Origin: Eikenella halliae
GTDB taxonomy: Bacteria; Pseudomonadota; Gammaproteobacteria; Burkholderiales; Neisseriaceae
Direction: 5' to 3'
NCBI RefSeq assembly: GCF_001648475.1
Contig: NZ_LXSQ01000017.1
Location: 18,675-82,674 of the forward strand
Length of the DNA stretch: 64,000 nucleotides
The notes under the pieces are model-generated. The model searched no databases and had not been told where the DNA came from. It saw nothing but the letters and a program-made list of their open reading frames with translations. Positions within the stretch are counted from its first letter, which is position 1; each line of letters begins with the position of its first letter. Positions 41,061 through 50,317 of the stretch are shown in pieces. Position numbers and translations under genes: made by a program.

Positions 41061-42503
41061 ATGCCCAAACGCCTCCCCATCGCCCTCGCCCTCCTCCTCA
41101 CCGCCTGCACCGCCACCCAAATTAACCGCCAATCCAACATCACGCTACCTGAAAACTTCCAACACACCGGCCAGGCCGACTCCGCCCCCAACCTAGCCCG
41201 CTGGTGGCAGCAATGGCCCGACCCCCAGCTCGGCCGCCTCATCGAACAAGGCCTGCAACACAACCACAGCATCGCCATCGCCCGCAGCCGCCTAGAAGAA
41301 GCCCGCGCCACCGCCCGCCTGGCCGAAGCCGACCTCCTCCCCAGCGCCGGCCTCGCCGCCGATGCCAAAGGCTACCGCAACCACCGCCGCAACCCCTACC
41401 TCGGCAACGGCGGCAAGCTCACCTCCGCCAGCTTCCGCGCCGCCTGGGAGCCCGACATCTTCGGCCAGAAACGCAGCGATGCCGATGCCGCCCGCGCCGC
41501 CGCCCTCGGCAGCCAAGAGCAGCTCCACGGCAGCCGCCTGCTCGTCTCCGCCCAAATCGCCGAACACTACCTGCGCGCCGCCCACATCCAGCAGCAGCAA
41601 GCCCTCGTTTCCCAACAGCTCGCCACCCTGCACGAACTGGCACGCTACGCCGCCGGCCGCTTCAACGCCGGCCACGCCACCGCCCACGACACCACCGCCG
41701 TTGCCGCCCAAATCCAAGCCCTGCAAGCCCGCCAAAGCACCCTTCAAGCCCAATTCGACGCCCAGCAGCGCAGCATCGCCGTGCTCATCGGCCAAACCCC
41801 ACAAACCTTCCGCCTAGATAGCGACGCCATGCGCCAAGCCGCCCTGCTGCAACACCTGCCCAGCCCGCCGCAAGGCATCCGACCCGGTAGCCTCCTCAAC
41901 CAACGCCCCGACCTGCGCGCCCGCGCCGCCGAAATCCAAGCCCGCAGCGCCCAGCTCGCCAGCGCCAAAGCCGACCTCTTCCCCCGTTTCGACATCCAAT
42001 TCCTTTGGCAAACCGGCCGCATCGAGCTCAACAGCGACCTCGCCCCCTTCAACCGCGCCCGCAGCGGCAACGGCGGCCTCTTCAGCATCGGCGTACAGCT
42101 CCCCCTCTTCACCGCCGGCCGCATCCGCGCCAACATCCAAGCCGCCGACGCCCGCCTGCAAACCGCCCTGCTGCAATACGACCAAACCCTGCTGCAGGCC
42201 CTCGCCGACGTAGACAACGCCTACCAGGCCCAACACGCCCTCAACGCCCAGCAGCAAGAATTACAGCAGGCCGAACGCACCGCCAAACAGCAAGTGCGCA
42301 ACGACCGCCAACTCTTCCGCTACGGCCGCAAAACCCTCGATACCGCCCTGCAGTCCCAGCTCAGCGCCCACGGCTTCAGCCAAAACCTGCTCGACAACCA
42401 ACTCGCCTCCGGCCTCAACCTGCTCAACCTCTACAAAGCCATCGGCAGCGGCTGGCAGGAAGAAGGCACACAGCCCGAAGCAGCCGAAGCGGCAGCTAAA
42501 TAG
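41061..42503 (+). CDS. Outer-membrane factor lipoprotein (NodT/OprM type)
   Basis: A 480-residue TolC-like channel. The lipobox LLTAC gives a lipidated Cys at about residue 15. Two OEP repeats (about 45-235 and 245-460) with long helices, and RPDLRARAAEIQARSAQLASAK at the repeat start. It is the exit duct for the adaptor and ABC proteins upstream. A DUS-like word is read as TLPEN near residue 30. Codon use is rich in GCC/CCC but in line with its neighbours. A DUS cassette (42511-42572) follows. Confidence 0.92.
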   Translation: MPKRLPIALALLLTACTATQINRQSNITLPENFQHTGQADSAPNLARWWQQWPDPQLGRLIEQGLQHNHSIAIARSRLEEARATARLAEADLLPSAGLAADAKGYRNHRRNPYLGNGGKLTSASFRAAWEPDIFGQKRSDADAARAAALGSQEQLHGSRLLVSAQIAEHYLRAAHIQQQQALVSQQLATLHELARYAAGRFNAGHATAHDTTAVAAQIQALQARQSTLQAQFDAQQRSIAVLIGQTPQTFRLDSDAMRQAALLQHLPSPPQGIRPGSLLNQRPDLRARAAEIQARSAQLASAKADLFPRFDIQFLWQTGRIELNSDLAPFNRARSGNGGLFSIGVQLPLFTAGRIRANIQAADARLQTALLQYDQTLLQALADVDNAYQAQHALNAQQQELQQAERTAKQQVRNDRQLFRYGRKTLDTALQSQLSAHGFSQNLLDNQLASGLNLLNLYKAIGSGWQEEGTQPEAAEAAAK

Positions 42504-42646
42504 TAAAATAGGCTACCTGAAGATTTTAGCTTCGCAGAAACTTCACTGCGCTGCGTTTTCAGGTAGCCATCATAGAATATAAATATTAAAAATAACTGCG
42601 TTATATAATTTAAGGCGAGATGAGACCTTTTTGAGAGCAGGGAAAA

Positions 42647-43183
42647 ATGATGACAGATCCGTATGAAAACGATATTGGGATGCAAATAGCCCGTGCGAAC
42701 TCAGAAGGCGATATAGCTTTTTTGAAAGAGATGAGCGACACGGGGAAATTTGATCCATGCTGTACTACCGATTCAGCAAAATGGAATTATTTACATATGG
42801 CTAATATGAACTCGTATAGCCCTGCTCCGTTATCCACTATGCATTTTTATTTAGACAAGGGCGTAGAGGTAAACGCCCAAGACTGCTACGGCATGACCCC
42901 GCTGCATTACGCCATGCGAGCCGAGAACGGCGATGCCGCCCTAGCCCTGTTGGAAGCAGGCGCCAACCCCAATATACCCAATCGGGACAATGTGATTCCC
43001 TTGGGCATGATGGGCGCCATGCCGCATCGGCTGGACGTATTGAAAAAGATGCTGGAAAACGGTGGGGATGTACATTACAAAAACGGCAATAGCGGCATGG
43101 AATTATTAGAATTTGCCAAGCATTATCTATCTGACATAGATGGATTTAAAGAGGTAATAGAACTGATGGAACAATATGCTTGA
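42647..43183 (+). CDS. Ankyrin-repeat protein
   Basis: A 178-residue soluble protein with about three ankyrin repeats: VNAQDCYGMTPLHYAMRAENGDAALALLEAGANPN (centre, about 76-110), then NRDNVIPLGMMGA and GDVHYKNGNSGMELLEFAKHY. Ankyrin repeats bind proteins; small solitary ones in bacteria are often immunity-like or unknown. The first 200 bases are more AT-rich than the rest. Two adjacent ATGs (42647, 42650) follow an AGGGA site. Confidence 0.75.
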   Translation: MMTDPYENDIGMQIARANSEGDIAFLKEMSDTGKFDPCCTTDSAKWNYLHMANMNSYSPAPLSTMHFYLDKGVEVNAQDCYGMTPLHYAMRAENGDAALALLEAGANPNIPNRDNVIPLGMMGAMPHRLDVLKKMLENGGDVHYKNGNSGMELLEFAKHYLSDIDGFKEVIELMEQYA

Positions 43184-43215
43184 ATTTCCGTGATAGCCAA
43201 TTGACCCCAAAATTA

Positions 43216-43247
43216 AGGCTACCTGAAACTTTTCAGGTAGCCTTTCT
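43216..43247 (+). terminator. DUS terminator after the ankyrin gene
   Basis: Inverted DUS at 43219 and 43234 with a T-rich exit, 35 bases past the stop. Confidence 0.75.
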
Positions 43248-43398
43248 CCCAACACCCCCACTCTGCCGCTTGCCGCTCCCGGTTAATAGTGCAACAATGC
43301 GGCCTGCAAAAAACAGCACAGGCAAACGTCTGCCGGCCGCCTTGTTGATTTGGCCGTTTTACGCTGATTGATTAACCCCTTACCAAGAAAGAAGCCCT

Positions 43399-45477
43399 AT
43401 GCCGAACTTCCTCCTCGTGCCCATCGGCACCAAAACCGGCCTCACCAGCATCTCGCTCGGCCTGCTGCGCGCCCTGCAACGCAGCGGCCGCCGTCCGGTG
43501 TACTACAAACCGGTATCGCACAAACCCACTCCCGCCGGCGACACCGAAGCCGCCATCGTGTTTGCCAACAAACTGTTCCACCTCAACCCGCCGCGCCCGC
43601 AGCCGCTCTCCAAAGTGGAAGAGCTGGTGGGCGCCGGGCGTGATGACGATTTGATCGAGCTGATGGTATCCGACTTCGACCAGGTTACCGCCGCCGAACA
43701 CGACGTGGCCATCATCGAAGGCGTGGTGCCCGACAGCGAACGCGGCTTCCTCTCCAACAAAAACGCGCAAATCGCCGCCGCGCTCAATGCCAACGTAATC
43801 CTGGTGGCCGCCGCCGGCAACCACGGCGCCGAACAAGTGGCCGACCAAATCAACCTGGCCGCGCAGGAATACGCCAACAGCCATACCGACGTGGCCGGCT
43901 TCATCATCAACCGCTACCACGGCAACGACAGCAAGGCCTTCGCTGCCGAAGTGGCCTCCAAAGTGCGCGGCGGCACCCCCTGCATGGGCGTGCTGCCTTT
44001 CGCGCCAGAACAATCGCTGCGCCGAGTGGCCGACATTGCAGGCTACCTGAACGCCCAAGTGATTGCCGGGAAAGAGCATTTGGGCAACCGCGCCAAAGAA
44101 ATCGTGGTGGCCGCGCAAAACGCCGCCCACATGCACCACCGCATCACTTCCGGCGCGCTGGTGATTACCCCCGGCGACCGTGAAGACATCCTGATGGCCG
44201 CCTCGCTGAAAATCCTCAGCGGCGTGCCGGTGGCCGGCCTGCTGCTCACCTGCGGCACCGCGCCTTCGCCTGCCGTGCAGGGCATCATCAGCCCCGCACT
44301 GAGCCAAAACGTGCCGGTGCTGCTCACCGAACACGACACTTTCGCCACCGCCTACGCGCTGGCACACCAAGACCAAACCATCCCCGCCGACGACACCGAA
44401 CGCATGGAAACCATGGTGGAATTCGTGGCTGAACATATTGATGTGGAAGAACTCTGCCGCCACATCGGCCAGCCGCGCCAGCTGCTGATGTCGCCGCCCG
44501 CCTTCCGTTTCCGCATGATGGAGCAGGCGCGCGCCGCCAACCGCCGCATCGTCCTGCCGGAAGGCGACGAGCCGCGCACCGTGGAGGCTGCCGCCATCTG
44601 CCAAAGCAAAGGCATCGCCCGCTGCGTGCTCCTGGCCAAACCGGAAGCCGTGCGCGAAGTGGCCGCCAACCGCGGCATCACCCTGCCCGAAGGCTTGGAA
44701 ATCATCGATCCCGACACCATCCGCGAGCAATACGTTGCCCCGATGGTGGAACTGCGCAAAAACAAAGGCCTCACCCCCGGCTTGGCGCGTCAGGCGCTGG
44801 AAGACAGCGTCGTGCTCGGCACCATGATGCTGCAGCAAGACGACGTGGACGGCCTGGTGTCCGGCGCGGTACACACCACCGCCAACACCATCCGCCCTGC
44901 CCTGCAGCTGATTAAAACCGCCCCCGGCGCCAGCCTGGTGTCCAGCGTATTCTTCATGTTGATGCCCGAGCAGGTATTCGTGTATGGCGACTGCGCCGTG
45001 AACCCCGAGCCCACCGCCGAAGAGCTGGCCGACATCGCCATCCAATCGGCCGAATCCGCCAAAGCCTTCGGCATCGATCCCAAAGTGGCCATGATCTCCT
45101 ACTCCACCGGCACCTCCGGCAGCGGCGCCGATGTGGAAAAAGTGAAAGAAGCCACCCGCCTGGCGCAGGAAAAACGCCCCGACCTGCTCATCGACGGCCC
45201 GCTGCAATACGACGCCGCCAGCGTGCCCAGCGTAGGCCGCCAGAAAGCGCCCGACAGCAAAGTGGCCGGCCAAGCCAACGTGTTCATCTTCCCCGATCTG
45301 AACACCGGCAACACCACCTACAAAGCCGTACAGCGCAGCGCCAACGTATTGAGCATCGGCCCCATGCTGCAAGGCCTGCGCAAACCGGTAAACGACCTCT
45401 CGCGCGGCGCATTGGTGGACGACATCGTCTACACCATCGCCCTCACCGCCATCCAGGCCGTGCAGATGGGCAAATAA
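43399..45477 (+). CDS. pta: Phosphate acetyltransferase (long form)
   Basis: A 692-residue enzyme interconverting acetyl-CoA and acetyl phosphate. N-terminal BioD-like P-loop-type domain (about 1-200, VPIGTKTGLTSISLGLLRAL), a DRTGG regulatory domain (about 215-330), and the catalytic domain (about 370-690; LPEGDEPRTVEAAA, SYSTGTSGSGADVEKV, DGPLQYDAASVP, FPDLNTGNTTYKAVQR). A DUS word is in frame (AGYLNAQ). ackA is not adjacent. A strong DUS terminator follows. Confidence 0.95.
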   Translation: MPNFLLVPIGTKTGLTSISLGLLRALQRSGRRPVYYKPVSHKPTPAGDTEAAIVFANKLFHLNPPRPQPLSKVEELVGAGRDDDLIELMVSDFDQVTAAEHDVAIIEGVVPDSERGFLSNKNAQIAAALNANVILVAAAGNHGAEQVADQINLAAQEYANSHTDVAGFIINRYHGNDSKAFAAEVASKVRGGTPCMGVLPFAPEQSLRRVADIAGYLNAQVIAGKEHLGNRAKEIVVAAQNAAHMHHRITSGALVITPGDREDILMAASLKILSGVPVAGLLLTCGTAPSPAVQGIISPALSQNVPVLLTEHDTFATAYALAHQDQTIPADDTERMETMVEFVAEHIDVEELCRHIGQPRQLLMSPPAFRFRMMEQARAANRRIVLPEGDEPRTVEAAAICQSKGIARCVLLAKPEAVREVAANRGITLPEGLEIIDPDTIREQYVAPMVELRKNKGLTPGLARQALEDSVVLGTMMLQQDDVDGLVSGAVHTTANTIRPALQLIKTAPGASLVSSVFFMLMPEQVFVYGDCAVNPEPTAEELADIAIQSAESAKAFGIDPKVAMISYSTGTSGSGADVEKVKEATRLAQEKRPDLLIDGPLQYDAASVPSVGRQKAPDSKVAGQANVFIFPDLNTGNTTYKAVQRSANVLSIGPMLQGLRKPVNDLSRGALVDDIVYTIALTAIQAVQMGK

Positions 45478-45510
45478 GCGCCCTGCCCTGTGGGCTTGAG
45501 GTATCAAGCA

Positions 45511-45543
45511 AAAGGCTACCTGAAATTTTCAGGTAGCCTTTTC
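45511..45543 (+). terminator. DUS terminator after pta
   Basis: Inverted DUS at 45515 and 45530, almost no loop, with an A lead and TTTT exit. Confidence 0.85.
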
Positions 45544-45662
45544 GGATAAGCAGGCAGATGCCTGTTGTTCAACCTGCAAAAACCGATATTCCACAGATCG
45601 CTATTGCTGCGTTTGCTTATAGCCGTTAGTCTGGCTGCAGCCCAAACTGAAATATATCGGAT

Positions 45663-45698
45663 TAAAAAAAGAAGGCGACGGCATTGGCTCGCCTTCTT
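45663..45698 (-). terminator. Rho-independent terminator reading leftward
   Basis: A 10-bp stem AAGAAGGCGA (45669-45678) and TCGCCTTCTT (45689-45698) with a T7 run on the minus strand. It would stop transcripts from the beta-barrel gene that pass the DUS hairpin at 45885-45912 and Correia copy C. An unannotated small RNA ending here is also possible. Confidence 0.65.
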
Positions 45699-45762
45699 GC
45701 TTCTCTGGCTGTGCCGTCTTCAGATTGCCGCCTTGTATGACGGAATCATTATTTCAGCCATG

Positions 45763-45866
45763 TATAGTGAATTAACAAAAACCAGTACAGCGTTGCCTCG
45801 CCTTGCCGTACTATCTGTACTGTCTGCGGCTCGTCGCCTTGTCCTGATTTTTGTTAATTCACTATA
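45763..45866. mobile_element. Correia-type repeat element, copy C
   Basis: 104 bases, TATAGTGAATTAACAAAAAC to its complement ending AATTCACTATA, with the usual core. Size and ends match the short neisserial class. It lies 3' of the outer-membrane protein gene. Confidence 0.92.
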
Positions 45867-45936
45867 TTCTTTATTCTCCAAAAAAAGGCTACCTGAAACT
45901 TCAGGTAGCCTTTTGCCTTGCAAACCAATACAACCA

Positions 45937-46740
45937 TTAGAAGCGCACGCCGCCCCGGACACCGAAGCTGTGGCGGTTGGTTTTCGGCACGTCGATATTT
46001 GCACCTTCGTGGGTAAAGCTGGTGCTTTTATCATGCGTGTAGCGGTAGTAGGAGCCGAAGCTGAGGCTGGTATCGGCGCCCACCTGCTTGTTCACGTCCA
46101 TGCCCAGGCCGAGGTTGTAGCTGTTTTGTCTGTATTTGCCGTCGCTGGCATACTCGATCTGAGTATATTGTTCTTTCACGCGGCGGTACAGGCTGACTTG
46201 GGCATCTGTCCACGGGGTGATGCTCCAGCCGCTGCCCAACGGCTGTTCGTATTCCACCTGGGCTTTCATATACAGGTTGTCGGCGCGGGCATCCACGGCA
46301 TCGCCGTCCGGATCGGTTTGGTGGCCGTGTACATTGCTTTTACCGTGGCTGTAGCCCAGGCCGCCGCCCACGCGCAGGCCGCCGTTTTTGAAGCCTGATG
46401 GGGAGAACATATAGCCGCTATACACATCCATGTTATGGTTTCTGGCGTCGTTGATGATTTTTTCGCCGTCGGCTTTCACGTCGGAATCGAGATATTGGTA
46501 GCCCACCTCGCCACGGATGGCGTGCTGCTGTGCCAGCGGAATATCGACACGGCCACGCAGGGCAACGCCGTCGCCAGAAGATTTGAGCTGGTCGGTTTTG
46601 CCGCTTTCGTGCACATAGTCGGTGGTTATGGTGTAGCGGGCGTCATTGATGGGGTGCAGCGGCACGCCCTCTTCTGCGGGAGCGGCCTGGGAGGCGGCAG
46701 ACAAGGCCAATACGGCCAAGGCAATCAGGGTTTTCTGCAT
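45937..46740 (-). CDS. Outer-membrane beta-barrel protein (opacity/porin-like)
   Basis: A 267-residue protein with a signal peptide (1-19, ending SQA) and a repeating pattern of amphipathic strands with Tyr/Gly-rich turns, ending GVRGGVRF with the terminal Phe of barrel proteins. About ten to twelve strands are predicted by eye. It resembles the opacity-type barrel family; ligand unknown. GGAGAAAATC precedes the ATG. Confidence 0.8.
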   Translation of the reverse strand: MQKTLIALAVLALSAASQAAPAEEGVPLHPINDARYTITTDYVHESGKTDQLKSSGDGVALRGRVDIPLAQQHAIRGEVGYQYLDSDVKADGEKIINDARNHNMDVYSGYMFSPSGFKNGGLRVGGGLGYSHGKSNVHGHQTDPDGDAVDARADNLYMKAQVEYEQPLGSGWSITPWTDAQVSLYRRVKEQYTQIEYASDGKYRQNSYNLGLGMDVNKQVGADTSLSFGSYYRYTHDKSTSFTHEGANIDVPKTNRHSFGVRGGVRF

Positions 46741-47046
46741 GATTTTCTCCGTTTTAAATGGGAAGGTGCCGTGGCGGCAGTTTGCTGCGCCACCGGCGAA
46801 ATACTGCGGACGAAATCGATTTAATGCTTTGAGAAACCGATATTTCTATGAGCATGATAAATCCTGCGCCCTTGAGCTTCAACTTTGAATAGACAAAAAG
46901 TCCGCCCTGCCCTACCCATTGCGCCTACCAACGGCCGATATAGCAAGTTAGCACCTTGAAACTTAACAAAATTAAAACATTATCCTTATCGGGCTGCCTG
47001 TGTTGGATAAAGGCTACCTGAAAATTTCAGGTAGCCTCTTCCTGCA
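46741..47046. other. Intergenic region upstream of the beta-barrel gene
   Basis: About 300 bases. It must hold the promoter of the beta-barrel gene; I see no firm -35/-10 pair. A DUS inverted pair at 47013-47038 terminates galE on the minus strand. Confidence 0.5.
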
Positions 47047-48066
47047 TCAATCTTCATATCCGTTCGGGTTGCCGCTTTGCCAGCGCCAGGAGTCGCGCAT
47101 CATATCGGCCAGGCTGCGCTCGGCATGCCAGCCCAATTCGGCGGCGGCACGGGTGGGGTCGGCGTAGCATTCGGCGATGTCGCCCGCGCGGCGGGGTTTG
47201 ACGGCATAGGGGATTTTTTTGCCCGAGGCGGCTTCGAAGGCGCGGACGATTTCCAGCACGGACGAGCCTTTGCCGGTGCCGAGGTTGTAGATGTGAACGC
47301 CTGCTTCGCGGCTTTTTTTATCGAGGGCGGCCACGTGGCCGAGCGCCAGATCGACAACGTGGATGTAGTCGCGCACGCCGGTGCCGTCGGGAGTGGGGTA
47401 GTCGTCGCCGAACACGGAAAGCTCGGCCAGTTTGCCCGCGGCCACTTGGCAAACGTAGGGCAGCAGGTTGTTCGGAATGCCGTTGGGCTGCTCGCCGATG
47501 CGGCCGCTGGGATGCGCGCCGATGGGGTTGAAATAGCGCAGCAGAATCACGCTCCAAGCAGAGTCGGCGGTGTGAAGGTCGGCCATCATGCGCTCCATCA
47601 TCTGCTTGGACGCGCCATAGGGATTGGTGGCTTCGCCGAGGGGGGCGGTTTCGGTAATCGGCACGGTGTCCGGGTCGCCGTACACGGTGGCGGAGGAGCT
47701 GAACACGATGCTTTTCACGCCCGCGCGCTGCATTTCTTCCAGCAGGATGAGGCTACCTGAAACGTTGTTGCTGTAATACTCCAGCGGTTTTTTCACGCTC
47801 TCGCCCACGGCTTTGAGGGCGGCGAAGTGGATGACGGATTGGATGGGGTGTTCGGCAAAAATGCGGCGCAACAATTCGCGGTCGCGGATGTCGCCCTGAT
47901 AAAAGGCGGGGGTGTGGCCGGTGATTTCGGCGATGCGGCCGATAACTTGGGGCGAGGCGTTGCAAAGGTTGTCGATAATCACAGGGGTGTGCCCGGCTTG
48001 AATGAGCTCGACCACGGTGTGCGAACCGATAAAGCCGGCGCCGCCGGTAACGAGGATGGTGGACAT
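47047..48066 (-). CDS. galE: UDP-glucose 4-epimerase
   Basis: A 339-residue short-chain dehydrogenase interconverting UDP-Glc and UDP-Gal (possibly also the GlcNAc pair). The NAD loop is TGGAGFIGSH (8-17); the catalytic SSSATVYG (about 124) and YGASKQMMERM (about 149) are present. ATG 48066 is chosen with AAGGAAACC upstream; the frame opens earlier. A DUS in frame gives VSGSLILLEEM. It is the last gene of the glycan locus and would supply galactose for the surface sugar. Confidence 0.94.
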   Translation of the reverse strand: MSTILVTGGAGFIGSHTVVELIQAGHTPVIIDNLCNASPQVIGRIAEITGHTPAFYQGDIRDRELLRRIFAEHPIQSVIHFAALKAVGESVKKPLEYYSNNVSGSLILLEEMQRAGVKSIVFSSSATVYGDPDTVPITETAPLGEATNPYGASKQMMERMMADLHTADSAWSVILLRYFNPIGAHPSGRIGEQPNGIPNNLLPYVCQVAAGKLAELSVFGDDYPTPDGTGVRDYIHVVDLALGHVAALDKKSREAGVHIYNLGTGKGSSVLEIVRAFEAASGKKIPYAVKPRRAGDIAECYADPTRAAAELGWHAERSLADMMRDSWRWQSGNPNGYED

Positions 48067-48163
48067 GGGGTTTCCTTTTTGTTCAGAAGGTATTTTGGCT
48101 TCACAAAAGCCTGCCACATTGGTTTTCAGGTAGCCTTTGACCTGGCAAGAGGCTACCTGAAAA

Positions 48164-49399
48164 TTATCTCGCGCCGAAGCCGGTTATGATTGTTTTCAGG
48201 GTTTTAAACAGAATCAGCACGTCCAGCGCGAAGGAGAAGTGCTTGATGTAGTAGAAATCGTGCTCGATTTTCACTTGGGTTTCGTCTGTGTTGCCCGCGT
48301 AGCCCTGCATCACCTGCGCCCAGCCGGAGAGGCCGGGACGCACGATGTGGCGGTAGCCGTAGAACGGGATGCTTTGCTCAAACTGCTGCACAAAGGCCTT
48401 TTGCTCGGGGCGCGGGCCGATGAGTGCCATGTCGCCTTTAATAATGTTCCAAAACTGCGGCAGTTCGTCCAGTCGGGTTTTGCGGATGAAGCGGCCGGTA
48501 CGGGTAACGCGCGTGTCGCCTTCCTGCGCCAGTTGCGCACCGTGTTTTTCCGAATCGCACACCATGCTGCGGAATTTATAAATTTTAAACTCGCGCCCGC
48601 CGCGGCCTACGCGGTTTTGCACAAACAGCACCGGCCCCGGGCTTTCCAGCCGGATGGCCAGCGCAGTGGCCAGCATCAGCGGCAGGGTGAACGGCAGGCT
48701 GGCCACCACCATCAAGGCTTCCAGCGCCTGCTTAATCGCCATATAGGCCGGGCTGGGCAGCAGCGAGCCCAAATCGTTTTCATACATATGCCGGATTTTC
48801 ACCCGGCCGGTGAGCGATTCTTCCACCTGGCGGATGTTGTAAACCGCAATGCCGCGCAAGGTGCAATCGGCTAGGAAACGCTGCCAGTCCGCCCCCAAAT
48901 CGGGCGCATGCAGATTGGTCACCACCGTATTCACGCGCCCGGTTTCAGGTAGCCTCGGCTCGGCAAGCTCGTGCCAGCGGATATTGGATAGCTGCGGCAA
49001 ATCGCGCATGCCTTCCACATCAATATAGTACAGATGGCGGATGTGCCGCTTTTCCAGCCAGGTTTCAGCAAACAGATACAACACCGTGAGCGCAAACCCG
49101 GCGGCCAGGTAATACACCGAATACGGCAGGCGCAACATGGCGGCAAACACCAGCGGCAGCCCCAGCCCGATGGCCGCCACCGGAATCACCGACAGCTTGG
49201 AACGCTCGCCGGGGAAACGCGTCAGGTTGCGGCTCAAGGCGTAGGAGAGCAGCAGGCCGGCCAAGAGCAAGATGTAGCTGGAAAGATTGGTGGCCGTGGG
49301 ATGAGTCCACTCGCGCGGCGGCCAAAACCACCACGCCGGAGCAATCAGAATCACCAAAGCGGCGGCGACAAAGCGCAGAATCATTTTTATCGTTTTCAT
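48164..49399 (-). CDS. Initiating sugar-phosphate transferase (WcaJ/PglC-like)
   Basis: A 411-residue membrane enzyme that puts the first sugar phosphate on undecaprenyl phosphate. Four N-terminal hydrophobic segments (about 10-110), a cytosolic region, then the bacterial sugar transferase domain (about 215-411): FKIYKFRSMVCDSEK, TRTGRFIRKTRLDELPQFWNIIKGDMALIGPRPE (split here over about 295-330) and RPGLSGWAQV. A DUS is in frame (PRLPETGR). The first sugar cannot be told. It lies between galE and a GT2 gene. Confidence 0.9.
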   Translation of the reverse strand: MKTIKMILRFVAAALVILIAPAWWFWPPREWTHPTATNLSSYILLLAGLLLSYALSRNLTRFPGERSKLSVIPVAAIGLGLPLVFAAMLRLPYSVYYLAAGFALTVLYLFAETWLEKRHIRHLYYIDVEGMRDLPQLSNIRWHELAEPRLPETGRVNTVVTNLHAPDLGADWQRFLADCTLRGIAVYNIRQVEESLTGRVKIRHMYENDLGSLLPSPAYMAIKQALEALMVVASLPFTLPLMLATALAIRLESPGPVLFVQNRVGRGGREFKIYKFRSMVCDSEKHGAQLAQEGDTRVTRTGRFIRKTRLDELPQFWNIIKGDMALIGPRPEQKAFVQQFEQSIPFYGYRHIVRPGLSGWAQVMQGYAGNTDETQVKIEHDFYYIKHFSFALDVLILFKTLKTIITGFGAR

Positions 49400-49453
49400 T
49401 ATTTCCGTTATTTCTCGTTTGGCAGTTGGGTCGATCCCACAGGCTACCTGAAA

Positions 49454-50317
49454 TTATTTCCGCAACAACACCCGATACACCCACTGCCGCGCCCCGTTCG
49501 GCAGCAGCCGCACCGGCAATCGCAACAGCACGTTTTTCGCCCACTGCGCCGTGCTCAAAAAGCCCGCGCGGTAGAAGCGCCGCTGCATGTCCAGCTCGTT
49601 TTTCGCATACGCCCAGCCGCCGCGCCGCCGATACATTTCATCGCCCGCGCGCGCATACACCAGCACTTCGGGCAGGTTGGCGAAGCGGCAGCCGTTCAGC
49701 AGCATGCGCACCCACAAATCGTAATCCTCATACAGCGGCGCGTGCTGATAATTGCCCGCCGCGAGCACGGCCGATTTGCGGTAGCACACCGTCATGTGGT
49801 TGATGGGATTGCGGCTTTTGGCAAAGCGGGCAATTTCCCCGTGTTCGCAGGGCACGCGGCGGCTGTGCGCGGCATCGGCCGGCGTGTGTTCAAACTCGTC
49901 AATCTGGCTGCCGCACACGCCAAGCTCTGAGTGCGCCGCCACAAAAGCCAGCTGCCGCGCGAAACGCTCGGGGTGGCAGATATCGTCTGTGTCCATGCGG
50001 CACACCCATTCGTGCGCACATTCCTGCAAACCGGTATTCAGCGCCCGCCCCAGCCCCACGTTTTGCGGCAGCCGCACAATCTTCAGCGGCAGGCTGGTTG
50101 AAAAGCTTGCCACAACGGCTTCCAAGCTTTCAGGTAGCCCGCCGTCATACACCAGCACGATTTCGTTTGGCGGCAGGGTTTGCGCGGCCAAACTGGCCAA
50201 ACATTGGCGCAGATATTCCGGCTGCTCGCGCGCATACAGCGACATCAACACGGAAAACGGCGGCGTGCTTTCCACCGAAAGGCTACCTGAAAACCGGTTT
50301 TGCGCTGGCGCCATCAT
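49454..50317 (-). CDS. Family 2 glycosyltransferase
   Basis: A 287-residue GT-A enzyme. FSVLMSLYAREQPEYLRQCLASLAAQT (about 17-43) opens the domain, EIVLVYDGG follows, and the DxD-type site is WVCRMDTDDICHPERF (about 104-119). It ends in basic helices (VRLLPNGARQWVYRVLLRK), possibly for membrane contact. A DUS provides residues 9-13 (FSGSL). Its start overlaps the previous gene's stop by four bases. Sugar specificity unknown. Confidence 0.88.
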   Translation of the reverse strand: MMAPAQNRFSGSLSVESTPPFSVLMSLYAREQPEYLRQCLASLAAQTLPPNEIVLVYDGGLPESLEAVVASFSTSLPLKIVRLPQNVGLGRALNTGLQECAHEWVCRMDTDDICHPERFARQLAFVAAHSELGVCGSQIDEFEHTPADAAHSRRVPCEHGEIARFAKSRNPINHMTVCYRKSAVLAAGNYQHAPLYEDYDLWVRMLLNGCRFANLPEVLVYARAGDEMYRRRGGWAYAKNELDMQRRFYRAGFLSTAQWAKNVLLRLPVRLLPNGARQWVYRVLLRK

